A stretch of DNA of 64,000 nt from Cucumis sativus (GCF_000004075.3 NC_026658.2:14000075-14064074), one strand, 5' to 3'; positions 11,724-24,329 are shown, counted from the first letter of the stretch. Notes: generated from the letters alone by a model not told the origin. Program-made: numbers and translations.

Positions 11724-14700
11724 AATAATCCTCATTTTTTCTTATAATTATATTCTAATTACCTTATCTTCAAACCTAAGTAATATCACGTTTTTTGTTA
11801 CGAGCTTTAAAATATAATGACTAAATTATTACCTAATAAAGTTTATTGAAAACAATGGAACTAAATCATTAAAATTTATAGACTAAAAATAAGTTTTAAC
11901 CAAAAAGTTTATGTATTCTTGTTCTAAATTCATACTTGTATTTTTTTAAAAATGATTGTTTTTACTACGTTACAAAATGAATTCAATATGATTCTTAGTT
12001 AAGTATATAATATAATGCATGTAATTATAACGGGTATCAATTTTTAAGATAATAATTAAGTGTATAAAAACAATAGGATAAAGTTATATGGTAATTACAT
12101 TTTGTAATGAATTATAATTTATATGGTAAGGTATGAAAATTAGTGATGTGTGGTTTCGGCAAATAGTGTTGATATGTCTTTACTTTTGTTTGGACACTTC
12201 CAATTACTCTAACACTCTATTCTTTTCTTTTGTATTTTACTTCTCCCTATCCATAATCAAACCAAAAATTCCATTAATCCTATTTTTCTTAACATAATAA
12301 TCATTGTTAAAGAAAAAAATGTGTAATTTGTATTATAAATGTTAATATAATAATGTAAATGTTCATTAGTGTGGTTAGGTCTTCTCATTCAATCCTCCAA
12401 CATTGATGTCATGTGTCTATAAGAGACTCACGCTTAGTGGTTATGTAACTCACTTCATGCTTGTCTAATTACCTATAAATAGTGACATTTGGTGGGTTTA
12501 TAAGTATGAACATATTAGAGAGAATTTGTATTTCACACATAAGCTAGGTTATCTCTTAAGGCTTAATGAGTCAACACATGTATTTCACAAGTTGTTGTTC
12601 TTCAAATTTTGAGGCACGACCATGACCTTATCATTATTGGCCAATAAAGTTGGTGTGAGCTTTTGACTCTCAAACCATTTTCTTCTGAAGAGCCAAAATA
12701 GGTCAAAGTACTCTCCATTCATCACATAGAGAAGGTCGGTCTCTACCCTCATCATTGGTTGAAGTTGAGGACAATGAAAGATTGGTTTAATTTAGGTTTT
12801 TGACCCGAACCAGCCTCTTCTCAAAACTCAATTAGATTGTAGTATGCTTCATTCACCAAACGAAAAAAGTCAATTTACCATTGGTTTTTATTATTAATTT
12901 TCTTTTGGCCTCCAACATGCATGTTCTTCAAATGAATGGTCACATTTGCTATTTTAGGGAGTTTCTAATTATTAATCAATGTAATATTTCTAAAGAGAAA
13001 ACATAATGGGGATGTGAATGGGCCACCTCAATGTATCACCAAACCCTAAATTATACAAAATTGGGCCAAACCCTTAGCTTATTAGCTTGTTCTTAACCTA
13101 AGGTTTGAGACTATAGATTTTTATGTCCAAATTTGGAGTGTATACTATAGCAAGCTTTTGGTTTTCATTACCCAAAACTGTTATTACCCCAATAATAATC
13201 ATTATTAGTAGTTGCACTCTTAACTAATTTTGTCCTTTCATCATCTTCTTTAGCATTCATTGTAATTCTACCTTAAATAATTTAAATATCGGTCGAGCCG
13301 AGTTTGTTATTTTTACTTATTCATCCCTTAAAAACTCTTTTTAAGCACTCTAACAACAACAATTTCATACTCGTTTTAAATATGCTCTCAATTGTACCGT
13401 ATGTAATTGAAAGCTCAATGACAACAATCACTTACATTTCTAAAATTTGATTAAATTTTAAAGTGATTTAAGTATATGTCATCGAACATTAAGTTAGATA
13501 TTAAAACCTACCCGATCCAACATCTTGTTACATAACACTTTTGTTTTAAAAAGAAAAACTTACAATTAGGATTGAAAGTCTATTTTAATTCCCAGAGCCT
13601 CATTCATGCTTTGAGGCACAATATTAAATTTTCATATACGTGTCAACCTTTCTATTGATAATTCTATAAGTTTGATATTAACACGAGAGGTGAATTGTCA
13701 TTTTCCATATCGTATAGTATCATACAAAAAATATATTCAGTATTTTAATAAATAAGAAAATGCTTTTAGTACAAAAATATGTATAAATAATGATAGAATA
13801 GGTTAACTTTAAAAAAGACATAAATTCTTTATTTATTACTTTAAATTATTGTTATTATTTTTTAATAGTTTGTGATACTATATATACATCCCATTGACCT
13901 TTTATCGATATTTTCATAATTGGATCAATCGTAACATTTACCTTTTAAATCTTGGTTAGGTGTTAGAAATTGTGCACGATTTTTTTAAAAAATAGGATTT
14001 GAAAATGGCATACAACCTTCGAAAAATAAGAAGAAAATTGCTACTAATTATAATTACCTCATAAAAATTCTTTATAAATAGAGATCTTATCCTATGTTTT
14101 GTGTGAGAGTTGGTATAAGTGAAAGTGAAAGCTTTGAAGCTAAGGTGTTCGAAATCCAAAGATGAAAGCTCTTGAACTTCATGGCCTCAAAATATTAAAG
14201 CTAAAAAAACTAATTAAAGATCGAAAGATTAAAGAACAAAACTCGTTTATACTTAAAAAAAACTCTAAAAGATTACAACTCCAAAGATCAATTGTTGCTA
14301 TCCTTAAGATCTAAAGACATTCATAAGATTTTTTTTTTTAAAAAATCAATACTCTTTAAAGCGAGTTTATCTAAGCATAAATCAACAAATTAATAACTCG
14401 CATGAATCAATAAATTAAAAAACTAATTCATGTTGATCAACGTGCATGCTAGATAACGATCAAAAGTCAATTTAACCGATTTATTTATTCTAAAATCTCA
14501 TCCAACATCAAACCTATAATATTTCAAACAAAATTTTATTTGAGTGCTTGAATAATTCACTTATGCTAATTTAAATTTAAATTACTTAGTTACTAATTGG
14601 ATATCTTAAATGATACAAATAAATGTAATAATGAAATAATTATTTAAACTGATATTCTCTCAAAAAAAGAAAAAAAAAATCTTTAAAATAAACCAAAAAG
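11724..14700. other. Intergenic region, right part
   Basis: No gene seen; AT-rich. At about 12305-12550 there is a promoter-like stretch with CCTATAAATAGTGACA (about 12472), a layout that could be an old LTR or a non-coding transcription unit. The evidence is too weak to annotate either as such. Confidence 0.5.
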
Positions 14701-14740
14701 AAAACATTTAATGCAAACGCCAGGCCGATCTAGCATCCTA

Positions 14741-14928
14741 TTGGTCAATTAGTAGTGCCACGGATCGCAATCCAACCTTCAACGAATCTCATCTGTTCGA
14801 TTGTTCTAATATTCACATGAACGGTCCAAATAGAGCCTCGAAAAAGTTTGAAAGGTGCGGCCTTTTCTTTTCACAACAAAACTTACGGATTTCAAGTTCC
14901 CGCCTTTCACAATTTGGTCTCTATATAA
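14741..14928 (+). promoter_or_regulatory. Histone H3.1 promoter: CCAAT-type box, octamer-like, E2F-like site and TATA box
   Basis: Read directly: ATTGGTCAAT (14741-14750), CACGGATC (14760-14767, one mismatch to the plant histone octamer CGCGGATC), TTCCCGCC (14897-14904, an E2F consensus match) and TATATAA (14922-14928), about 104 bases before the ATG. Octamer and E2F elements drive S-phase expression of plant histone genes (established), which fits the H3.1 type of the gene. Confidence 0.65.
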
Positions 14929-14980
14929 CAATCCCCCAAACCGATTTCATCATCATCGTTTTCGAGTTTCTCAAGAATAA

Positions 14981-15442
<462 letters not shown>

Positions 15443-15812
15443 ATTTAGAGGTTGTGATGGTATTTGCATCTAGTTTTAGTGTTTTATATATTACTGCACG
15501 ATTCTAGTTTAAGATCGTGTTATTGATCTTGTTTGCTACCTGTTTGATGAAATCAACTCTGTAAAATTCCTTAAGTTTAATGGTTAATTGACGAAACAAT
15601 ATTTGAGATTTCAGTTCTTTGTTTTAAATTAAAGCAAACACAATCCTTTTTATAATTTTCTGTATGGATGGATACACAAGCGCTATAAGATACAGGAAGG
15701 AAAAATTCTATACTCAACAATACCTAAGAATTTGTTCTTTGTAGAAGACTTTATAACATTTAATTTCTCTAATCAGATATGAAACAATAGGTAGAACAAC
15801 CCAAAAATCTTT
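15443..15812. other. 3' flanks of convergent genes
   Basis: A 370-base gap between the stop of histone H3.1 (+) and the stop of the unknown-protein gene (-). It should hold both 3' UTRs. Nothing else seen. Confidence 0.6.
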
Positions 15813-17758
15813 TCAGTTGCTTGATAGAGAAAATTCGTGAAATCTGAAGGAAAGTTCACCAGCGGTGTCTCGTTCTGTTCTGATTGACGACGACTCATCT
15901 GTACTCACGCTTAGACTCTCGCTGAATGCATCGGCCGGCAATGGCTGTATTTGGTTATCATTTGGTTGGCGAGCTAATTGAAATTCTGGAGGCAAAGCCA
16001 GTCGTGCTGGAGCAGCTGGTTGCGACGCTGTCGATCTTTGCCTAATTGGTGTAGCGCTGATTAGGGAAGCTAACAATTCTCTGTCCCACAGAAAGACGTG
16101 TAAGAAGATTGGAACCTTGGCGTGCCTATGCAACGACAGCTTTTGGCTAAGTGAAACCGTGTCGAAGCATCGAATTGCGCCTGTTGAAGATACAATCCAT
16201 GGGAGAACCTTTTGATTCGAAACTCTAGAGATTATTAACAACTTGGATGCATTTTCAGCTTCCTTGTATAGATGGTTCAGCCCTGACCTTGAAGATGGCG
16301 CATTGTCATCTTCATCCACCGCTGAAACATAGATAAATCCCTGCCACGCATTTTACAACCAATTTAGAAAAGGCACTTGTGATTCAAATCATTCAACTTG
16401 ATGATAAGTCATTGAGTTGAATTACCTCTTCCGTGCGACCAATGGAAAACCCCAGTTTAGAATCACCTTCTTTAAGCTTGATCTCAATAGGAAGCTCTCC
16501 TCCGAGTGGAGCATACCATAGACGAACAGATCGAACGACGCCAATATCAACCCCATGGTAATCTTCAAACCCATAGAGACTGGCATTGGCGAGGTTGGAC
16601 AAATCAGACAAGGACCCAGCACTGACAGTAGAAGAAGCTGTATCTCCAGATATCTAGAAGTTAAGCAAAAACAAAGGGTGGATGTTAATTTGTTATTGAA
16701 AAAATACGTTCTTCACAAAATAGAGAGATACACACCTTAGTTAAGAGAGACTCAGTTTGGATATTCATAAAGACAACGGGAACACCAGTGGCTTGAGCTG
16801 AATTGAGCCAAGCATTGGCTCTTGCAAGGGTGTCTTCCAAATCATTGTAGCGAGTGGCAACTTCATTAGCAGCTTTTGGAAGAAGAAGAATGGAAAGAAA
16901 AGAGCTTGAATATGGGACAGATAACGATTCATGCATTCTTCTTTCCCATTGGTATGTTACATATCCATCTTGAAGCCTTGTTCTTTCTAATGCACTCACC
17001 ATTCTGTCACTCCTAGATGCTGCAATTTTTCATATTAAAAAAACCAATTTGTTAGAAAAATAACCCTCTGATTTAGTCCCTAAACCAAAATAATAATCTC
17101 TCTAAAACCCTATATTCTATTATTCATTCAACAACTAACCTACTAACTATCCATAAATGATTAAGAAGACAGAAGTTAGAGAAATTCTGTAAAAAGCGGA
17201 ATCTTTTGGTTGAAAAGAACAAAAATGAAATTCCTTTATTGAACAAAACAAAAACAGAAAAAGAAACATATAAAGGAAGATGAAGTTTTGCTTGACACGT
17301 GTGAAGGTATGAAAAGAAAAGTCAAAAATCACGGCGGGAAGCGAACCTTGAAGGTCGAAGCATTCCGACTCGGTGCGATCCATGAACCCAACAACGTAAT
17401 TCGGGTCACTGATGGACCGGAGAACGTACTGCTTTCTTCCGGCGGAATCGTTGGGGACAATACAGGCCTGGAGCTCGGAAAAGTCGTCTCGGCCACGGCG
17501 GACTCGAACCAGGATGGAAGTCTGTTTGTCCTTGAAGGAATTGTGCAGAATTTTCTGAATTCCGGAGCGGCCATGCTTGAAAGGGGATCTAACACAAAGA
17601 GAGGAACCGATGGTTAGCTCCTCAACTATGTCGCCAGTCTGAAGCATGTCGCCGGTCCACTCGTCGGCGCGTGAGCTTCCTTTGATACATTCGATGGAGA
17701 GAACCATGAGCCTGGTGCTTGGGGATTCGGAGGTGGGCTGAATTCGGTCCATGGGCAT
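15813..17758 (-). CDS. Conserved plant protein of unknown function with PDZ-like segment
   Basis: Four exons: 17758-17347, 17019-16736, 16653-16426 and 16340-15813; the junctions are phase 1, 0 and 0, and every intron is GT-AG. The product has 483 residues. I recognise it as conserved in plants but cannot name a function. Residues 1-137 begin MPMDRIQPTSE and include RLMVLSIECIKGSSRADEW and a basic stretch, ILVRVRRGRDDF. Residues about 138-232 are helical (NDLEDTLARANAWLNSAQAT). Residues about 284-318 (LPIEIKLKEGDSKLGFSIGR, then GFIYVSAV) have the strand pattern and KLGF loop of a PDZ domain, split by the last intron. Residues about 330-415 contain KLLIISRVSNQKVLPWIVS and FDTVSLSQKLSLHRHAKVP. 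The C terminus is Ser/Pro-rich. No signal peptide or membrane span is seen, so it is probably soluble. The second ATG (17752) is an alternative start. Confidence 0.85.
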
Positions 17759-19660
17759 CTTAAGAAGAAGAGAAATACAAAATTGGTGAGATGAGAATGG
17801 AGAAATGAAACGAAAAAGCTTCGATGTGTAGAGAAATATGAGAAACAGAAACCGATCCTTTGGTTTTTGAGAGTTTCGGAAAGTCAATATTTTGAACTTT
17901 TTGTAACCAAATTAAAATTCCAACCAATTTCTTCCAAATGGTTGAATTAAAATCCACACAATTTGCTAAATCCTTTCTTCATATTCCATTTGATAACGAT
18001 TTTTTTCTTCCTTTGTAAAGAATTATAAATATACAAATTATATGATAACCCAATTTATGAAATTTACAAAAATATCGTTTATTTTTGTGATTAATTTCCT
18101 ACCTATTTATTAAGAATTACACTAAGGGTTAAGTAGGTAGTAGGTAGTATGTCCCTCTAACCTCTACCTATGTGCTATATGCTATGCGACGTTACACACG
18201 ATAGACAAAGGAAATAAGCGCAACCAACTAGCTCAAACCAACTTAGATGATGCTACAAGCCCTACAAAGGGATCAACTATTTGTAACTTAGAAAATATAA
18301 TAAGCAATATTGTCAAAAATAACAAATTTGACAAAATATTTACAAGTTATAGTAAACTTTCAGATTCTATCAATAATAAACATTTGGTAGACATTGATAT
18401 TCTTCTATCAATCAGTGATATTGATAGTTAGTGACATAAGTCTATCAGTTTTTATCATTTATAGAATTCAAAATTTTTGCTATAGCTTATAAATTATAAA
18501 TATAATGCTTCATACAACAAAGGTTAAAAAAAATTATTTGAAGACTCGATATTGAATATTTATTCAACTAACGATCACATGTAATTTAAATCAATAAAAA
18601 ATATTGAAAATATTTATAAATATAACAAAATGTATCACATTCAACAGTGAAGCTTTGTTATAAACAATTATATATATTTTGGTTCATTTTATAATATTTG
18701 AGAACAACGGGCTATTATTAAAAGCATACTTGCAAAACTATTTAAAATTATTAGAAAATAAAAATTGTTTGTAAGTTTAATGTTAAAATTGTTACAATAT
18801 GATAAAAAGGAAGAAAATAATACAAAAGTACTTTTCATTCAACACATATTGACAAATCAATTGGACAACTAATAAAACTCCTCAAAATCTTTCTTAATTC
18901 TTATGAAGATTACTGTTTATAATTAATAGCCAAAATCATTTAATTAAAAAAGACTAATGGTTGACAAATTGATTATTCATATATGTAATACATAAACTAT
19001 TCTTCTAATATATACATATATATACAAATATCAATATCATAGGATTCAAGATAAGAAAATCTTAATTTTATAAAAGTAAAACAAATAAAACATTGCTTTG
19101 GAATCTTCTAATGAAATTTGTTTCTCAAATTAATTGAAAAAAATCATTAATCGTTTATATTAGAAAAAAAGTTGATTTGAACTTGAAATATTTAAAAAAG
19201 ACCCGTGGTTGATAGTCTCTCGTTTTGTTATTTATATTATAAATATTTCAACGATTTGTTATATTTATAAAAATAAAAGTTAGTATGATTTAATGAGAGA
19301 AAATTGGAAATTTAGAAAAATTTGAAAGAATATAATGATGATATAAAAATGGAAAAGGAAAAAGGTAAGAAAAGTGGGAAAGGAATGAAAGAAAGAAAGA
19401 GTGAAAGGGTGAGAGAGTTCCAATACGATTGGCCGCCCTCTACATTACGACGTCACTTCACGTCTTCTTTTTCATTCATACACGTCATCCAAAATTATTA
19501 ATAAACAAATATGCAATTTTATTATTTCCAACCAAAAATAAAAAATAAAATCCATTTTTATTCCTTTTCCAAACAATTGGGTTGGGATCACAAATATTCC
19601 AAGTAGGATGATGTAAACAAAATTTAAAATTAATTAACTACTAATCTATGATGATCTTAA
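17759..19660. other. AT-rich intergenic region left of the retrotransposon
   Basis: No gene seen. It holds the promoter and 5' UTR of the minus-strand unknown-protein gene, a dispersed short repeat (about 18290-18500, listed separately) and, at 19649-19660, the left copy of the direct repeat that flanks the copia element. Confidence 0.6.
18290..18500 (+). repeat. Dispersed short repeat, family B (MITE-like)
   Basis: AT-rich element with terminal text like AAAATATTTACAAGTTATAG and a core of CTATCAATNATAAAC / TTGATAG units. Similar stretches occur at about 30480-30740, 32580-32775 (reverse orientation) and 63770-64000. Boundaries are approximate, because no clean terminal inverted repeat or target duplication could be fixed by eye. 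Confidence 0.45.
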
Positions 19661-19798
19661 TGTTGTGATATACGTAATATGTCCTTTATTGTAATTTTAT
19701 GTAGTCTTTAAGGTTTAGTTTATTCTCTATATAAATATGTAATATTGCTTTGACTCAAAAGATAATAAGACAGTCACTTCTTTGAATTCTAGATTACA
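19661..19798 (+). repeat. 5' LTR of the copia element
   Basis: 138 bases, starting TGTTGTGATA and ending GATTACA directly before the primer-binding site. It contains a TATA-like box (CTATATAAATATG, about 19727). The first 35-40 bases match the start of the 3' LTR apart from substitutions and a longer TA run there. Confidence 0.8.
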
Positions 19799-19811
19799 TG
19801 GTATTAGAGTC
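19799..19811 (+). other. Primer-binding site of the copia element
   Basis: TGGTATTAGAGTC is one base away from the standard TGGTATCAGAGC that pairs with the initiator methionine tRNA 3' end. It sits immediately after the 5' LTR, as expected. Confidence 0.8.
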
Positions 19812-20226
19812 ATTAGGGTTTTGAATGGCCATTAGCTTCCTCCTCCATTAGGTTTGAGTTTAGGTTACCTTTCGCTGACCATTTGTCGACACCGCCCATA
19901 CAATAAGAAGCACCACCTCAGTCCGCCCAAGTATGTCTTCGCCGATCGCTGGAAAACACCGCGCGTGACCGTCACACGCCGCCAGAATCATCGTCGCCTT
20001 CACCCACGCGACGGCGCGTGAGAAGTTCGATTTGTCTTCCGTCTTCTAGGCTTGTCTCGAACCATTGTTTCCTGTCAGTCTATACCATTGGGTCTATCAA
20101 ATAACATTCGGGTTTGATGAAAACTGAAGGTTACACGATTGGTTTTGGGTCTTTTTCTAATTTTGCAGCTGTTTGGATTGATTTTCTCTTTGTTCGTGTG
20201 GACTACAATCAACATGTGACTTCAAT

Positions 20227-23200
20227 ATGGCCGACATAAAAAATTTGGTAGTCTCCAACGTTATTCCCTTGGCCTCTAAGCTCACAGAACATAAGTTAAA
20301 TGGATCTAATTATTACGATTGGCGTCGGACAATTTTATTTTATTTGAGAAGTACTGATATGGATGATCATATGACTGAAGATCCCCCAAAAGATGCAAAG
20401 CAGAAGAAGGATTGGCTTCGTGATGATGCCCGTTTATATCTTCAGATCAAGAATTCAATTGAGAGTGAGATAATTGGATTGGTTGATCACTGTGAGTCTG
20501 TTAAAGAACTTCTGGAATTTTTGGATTTTCTATATTCAGGTAAAGAGCAAGTGCATAGAATGTTTGAAGTTTGTATGCAATTTTTTCATGCGAAACAGAA
20601 AGCTGAGAAAGCTGAGTCTGTCACCAGCTACTTTATGCGGCTTAAGAAGATCACTGTCGAGCTTGGCTTGTTATTACCTTTTAGTCTTGATGTTAAAGTT
20701 CAACAAGTTCAATGAGAGAAGATGGTTGTTATTATTTTTCTGAATGGACTCTTACCTGAATTTGGAATGACAAAGACACAGATTCTCTCTGACTCCAAGA
20801 TTCCATCATTAGATGATGCCTTCACTCGAGTCCTTCGCATTGAAAGCTCTCCGACTAGTGTGTCTATTCCTCAACCCAGTAGTGCTCTCTTTAGCAAGAA
20901 CAATAACCCTCGGGCACCTCAGAGGAATAGTACTGATCATCGAAAACCAGAGTCTGTAGAGATTGTTTGTAACTACTGTCGTAAGCCAGGCCATATGAAA
21001 CGTGATTGTCGGAAATTGCTATATAAGAATAGTCAACGATCTCAACATGCTCAGATAGCCTCCACATGTGATATACCAGAGGCGTCAGTTACTATTTCTG
21101 CAGATGAGTTTGCTAAGTTTCAGAATTACCAAGAGTCATTACAAGCGTCATCTTCCTCTACTCCGATTGCATCCACTGTTGCCCCAGGTAATATAAAGTG
21201 TCTTCTTACATCATCTACCAAATGGGTCATAGACTCTGGTGCCACAGCTCATATGACAGGTAATTCTCACCTATTTTCTAGACCGTTGTCCCCTGCCCCT
21301 TTTCCATCGGTTACATTGGCCGATGGCTCCACATCTTCTGTTCTTGGCTCTGGCACTATTCACCTTACCCCATCCTTTTCTCTCTCTTCTGTGTTACATT
21401 TGCCTAACTTATCCTTTAATTTAATTTCTACTAGTCAACTTACTCATGACCTAAATTGTGTTGTCATGTTCTTTTCTGGTTATTGCTTGTTTCAGGATCG
21501 TGTGACGAAGAAGATTATTGGTAGAGGATATGAGTCAGGAGGCCTTTATCTCTTTGATCATCAAGTATCGCAAGCTGTGGCGTGTCCTGTCGTTCCCTCT
21601 CCTTTTGAAGTCCATTGTCGTTTAGGTCATCCATCTTTGTTCGTGTTGAAGAAACTTTATCCAGAATTTAGGTCTTTGTCCTCTTTAAATTGTGATTCGT
21701 GTCAATTTGCGAAATTTCATCGTCTTAGTTCGAGTCCTCGAGTCGATAAACGAGCAATTGCTCCATTTGAGTTAGTTCATTCTGATATTTGGGGTCCGTG
21801 TCCAGTTGTATCTCAAACAGGCTTTCGTTATTTTGTTACTTTTGTTGACGATCATTCTCGTCTAACTTGGTTATATTTAATGAAAAATCGTTCTGAGTTA
21901 TTATCTCATTTTTGTGCCTTTCATACTGAAATAAAAAACCAATTTAATGTCTCTATCAAAACTTTGCGTACTGATAATGCGGGTGAATATTTTTCTCATT
22001 CTCTTGGCTCTTACTTGTGTGAAAATGGCATTATTCATCAATCTTCCTGTGCTGACACTCCATCTCAAAATGGTGTTGCAGAGCGAAAAATAGGCATTTA
22101 CTTGAAACTGCCCGTGCTTTATCGTTTCAAATGCATGTTTCAAAAATCTTTTGAGTTGATGCTTGTCTCTACAGCTTGTTTTTTGATTAATAGAATGCCT
22201 TCCTCTGTTCTTAATGGTGAGATTCCCTATCGTGTTCTTTTTCCTACCAAGCATTTGTTTCCTATTGCTCCTAAGATATTTGGTTGTGTCTGTTTTGTTC
22301 GTGACGTTCGTCCTCATCATACTAAGTTAGATCTCAAATCCTTGAAGTGTATCTTCTTGGGTTATTCACGTGTTTAAAAGGGTTATCGTTGTTATTGTCC
22401 TACCCTTAAAAGGTATCTGGTTTCGCCTAATGTTGTTTTTTTAGGATACACCATTTACTTCATTACCATCGAGTTCGTGTCAGGGGGAGGATGACAATCT
22501 TTTTATATATGAGGTTACCTCTCTCACACCATCCTTGTCTACTGATGTGCCTCCTTCCCGCCCGTTGATTTCTCAAGTCTACTCCCGACGACCTCCACCG
22601 CAACCTTCAGACTCATGTCCTCCATCAATGCTTCCTTCATCATGTGATCCAGAGCCAAGTGATGATCTTCCCATTGCTCTTCGTAAAGGTAAACGCAAGT
22701 GTACTTACCCCGTTTCTTCCTTTATTTCCTATCACCAGTTATCTCCCTCCACATATGCGTTTATTACGTCTTTGAGTCCACATCTATTCCTAACTCTGTT
22801 CATGAAGCTTTTTCTCATCCTGGCTGGCAAAATGCAATGATTGAGGAGATGACTGCTTTAGATGATAATGGTACTTGGGATTTGGTATATCATCCTGCAG
22901 GAAAGAAGGCCACTGGTTGTAAATGGGTGTTTGCTGTCAAGATGAATCCTGATGGAACAATGGCTCGATTAAAGGCTCGCCTTGTTGCCAAAGGTTATGC
23001 TCAAATCTATGGAACTGATTATTCATATACATACTCTCTGGTTGCCAAGTTAACTTCCATTCGCCTATTTCTTTTCATGGCTGCTACCAATAAATGGTCG
23101 TTGCATCAACTTGACATTAAGAATGTTTTTCTTCACGGTGATCTTCAAGAGGAAGTTTATATGGAACAACCACCAGGGTTTGTTGCTCAGGGGGAGAGTG

Positions 23201-24268
23201 ATAAAGTATGTCGCCTTCGAAAATCTCTGTATGGTTTGAAACAAAGTCCTCGTGCGTGGTTTGGTAAGTTTAGTCAAGCCCTTGTATGCTTTGGTATGAA
23301 GAAGAGTACATCTGATCATTCAGTTTTCTATCGCCAATCTGATAAGGGCATAGCTCTACTAGTTGTATATGTTGATGATATTGTTATTACTGGAAATGAT
23401 GCATTGAGTATTTCGTGTCTCAAAACTTTCCTTCAGAGTCAGTTTTATACAAGAAAGGTATTTATTTGTCTCAACGAAAATATATACTTGATTTCTTGTC
23501 TGAAACAGGAAAATTAGGCACCAAACCAAGTGGCACTCCAATGATGTCAAATCAGCAACTTGTTAAAGAAGAAGAATTATGTAAAGATCCTGAGAGATAT
23601 AGGAGATTAGTTGGAAGTTGAACTACTTAACAGTGACTTGACCCGACATTGCATATTCTGTAAGTGTTGTAAGCCAATTCATGTCTTCCCCTACAGTGGA
23701 TCATTGGGCTGCAGTAGAGCAGATTTTGTGTTATCTAAAAGTTGCTCCTCGACGTGGGATCCTATATAGAGATCATGGACATACGAGAATTGAATGTTTT
23801 TCTAATGCTGATTGGGCGGGGTCTCGTGAGGATAGGAGATCAACTTCTGGATATTGTGTTTTTGTAGGTGGAAACTTAGTTTCATGGAAGAGTAAGAAAC
23901 AAAATGTTGTTTCTCGTTCGAGTGCTGAGTCAGAATATAGAGCTATGGCACAATCTATGTGTGAAATAGTATGGATTCACCAACTATTATCTGAGATAGG
24001 CTTCAGTATTCACGTGCCAGCTAAATTATGGTGTGATAATCAAGTTGCACTTCATATTGCATCTAATCCAGTATTTCATGAACGAACTAAACATATTGAG
24101 GTGGATTGTCACTTCATTCGTGAGAAAATCCAAGATGGGTTGGTGTCCACAGGATATGTGAAGACCGGAGAACAATTGGGAGATATTCTAACTAAAGCTT
24201 TAAATGGAACAAGGATAAGTTATCTGTGCAACAAGCTGGACATGATCGACATATTTGCTCCAGCTTGA
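20227..24268 (+). pseudogene. Broken gag-pol polyprotein of the copia element
   Basis: Gag starts at ATG 20227 with the usual copia Gag N-terminal domain (NGSNYYDWRRTI). An in-frame TGA at 20713 interrupts it. The same frame resumes with the zinc knuckle CX2CX4HX4C (CNYCRKPGHMKRDC, about 20968), the protease motif DSGA (about 21232), and the integrase HHCC finger and acidic core (HSDIWGP, TDNAGEY). Breaks seen: a compensated frameshift pair at about 22086-22150, TAA at 22375, a frameshift near 22430-22445 with a TAG at 22442 in the shifted frame, another frameshift near 22775-22790, a deletion of roughly 50 bases near 23452 just after the reverse-transcriptase catalytic motif (YVDD at 23368), a frameshift near 23612 and TGA at 23639. 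RNase H (NADWAGS, SRSSAESEYRAM) follows to 24268. Three stops are one transition away from Arg or Gln codons, as expected from decay of methylated DNA. Confidence 0.93.
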
Positions 24269-24275
24269 GGGGGAG
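24267..24275 (+). other. Polypurine tract of the copia element
   Basis: GAGGGGGAG lies directly before the 3' LTR start and overlaps the end of the coding region. This is the standard plus-strand primer site position. Confidence 0.8.
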
Positions 24276-24317
24276 TATTATGATATATATATATATACAT
24301 ATGTCTTTTATTGTAAT
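24276..24317 (+). repeat. Truncated 3' LTR of the copia element
   Basis: About 42 bases matching the first part of the 5' LTR (ending TTTTATTGTAATT), with an expanded TA run in the middle. The remaining roughly 100 bases, including the terminal CA, are absent, and the sequence passes straight into the flanking direct repeat. Confidence 0.75.
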
Positions 24318-24329
24318 TGATGATCTTAA

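Larger units (their letters stand above)
19661..24317 (+). mobile_element. Degenerate Ty1/copia LTR retrotransposon
   Basis: Parts in order: 5' LTR (19661-19798, TG...CA), primer-binding site (19799-19811), a 5' leader of about 415 bases with a GC-rich middle, gag, protease, integrase, reverse transcriptase and RNase H (20227-24268), polypurine tract (24267-24275) and a truncated 3' LTR (24276-24317). The order integrase before reverse transcriptase defines the copia superfamily. The coding region is broken by at least four nonsense codons, several frameshifts and an internal deletion, so the copy cannot move by itself. A 12-base direct repeat flanks it at 19649-19660 and 24318-24329. Confidence 0.93.

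Noticed and set aside
12305-12620. Possible solo LTR or non-coding RNA promoter (CCTATAAATAG)
   Set aside because: There is a good TATA-like box, but no paired TG/CA ends, target duplication or second copy could be fixed.
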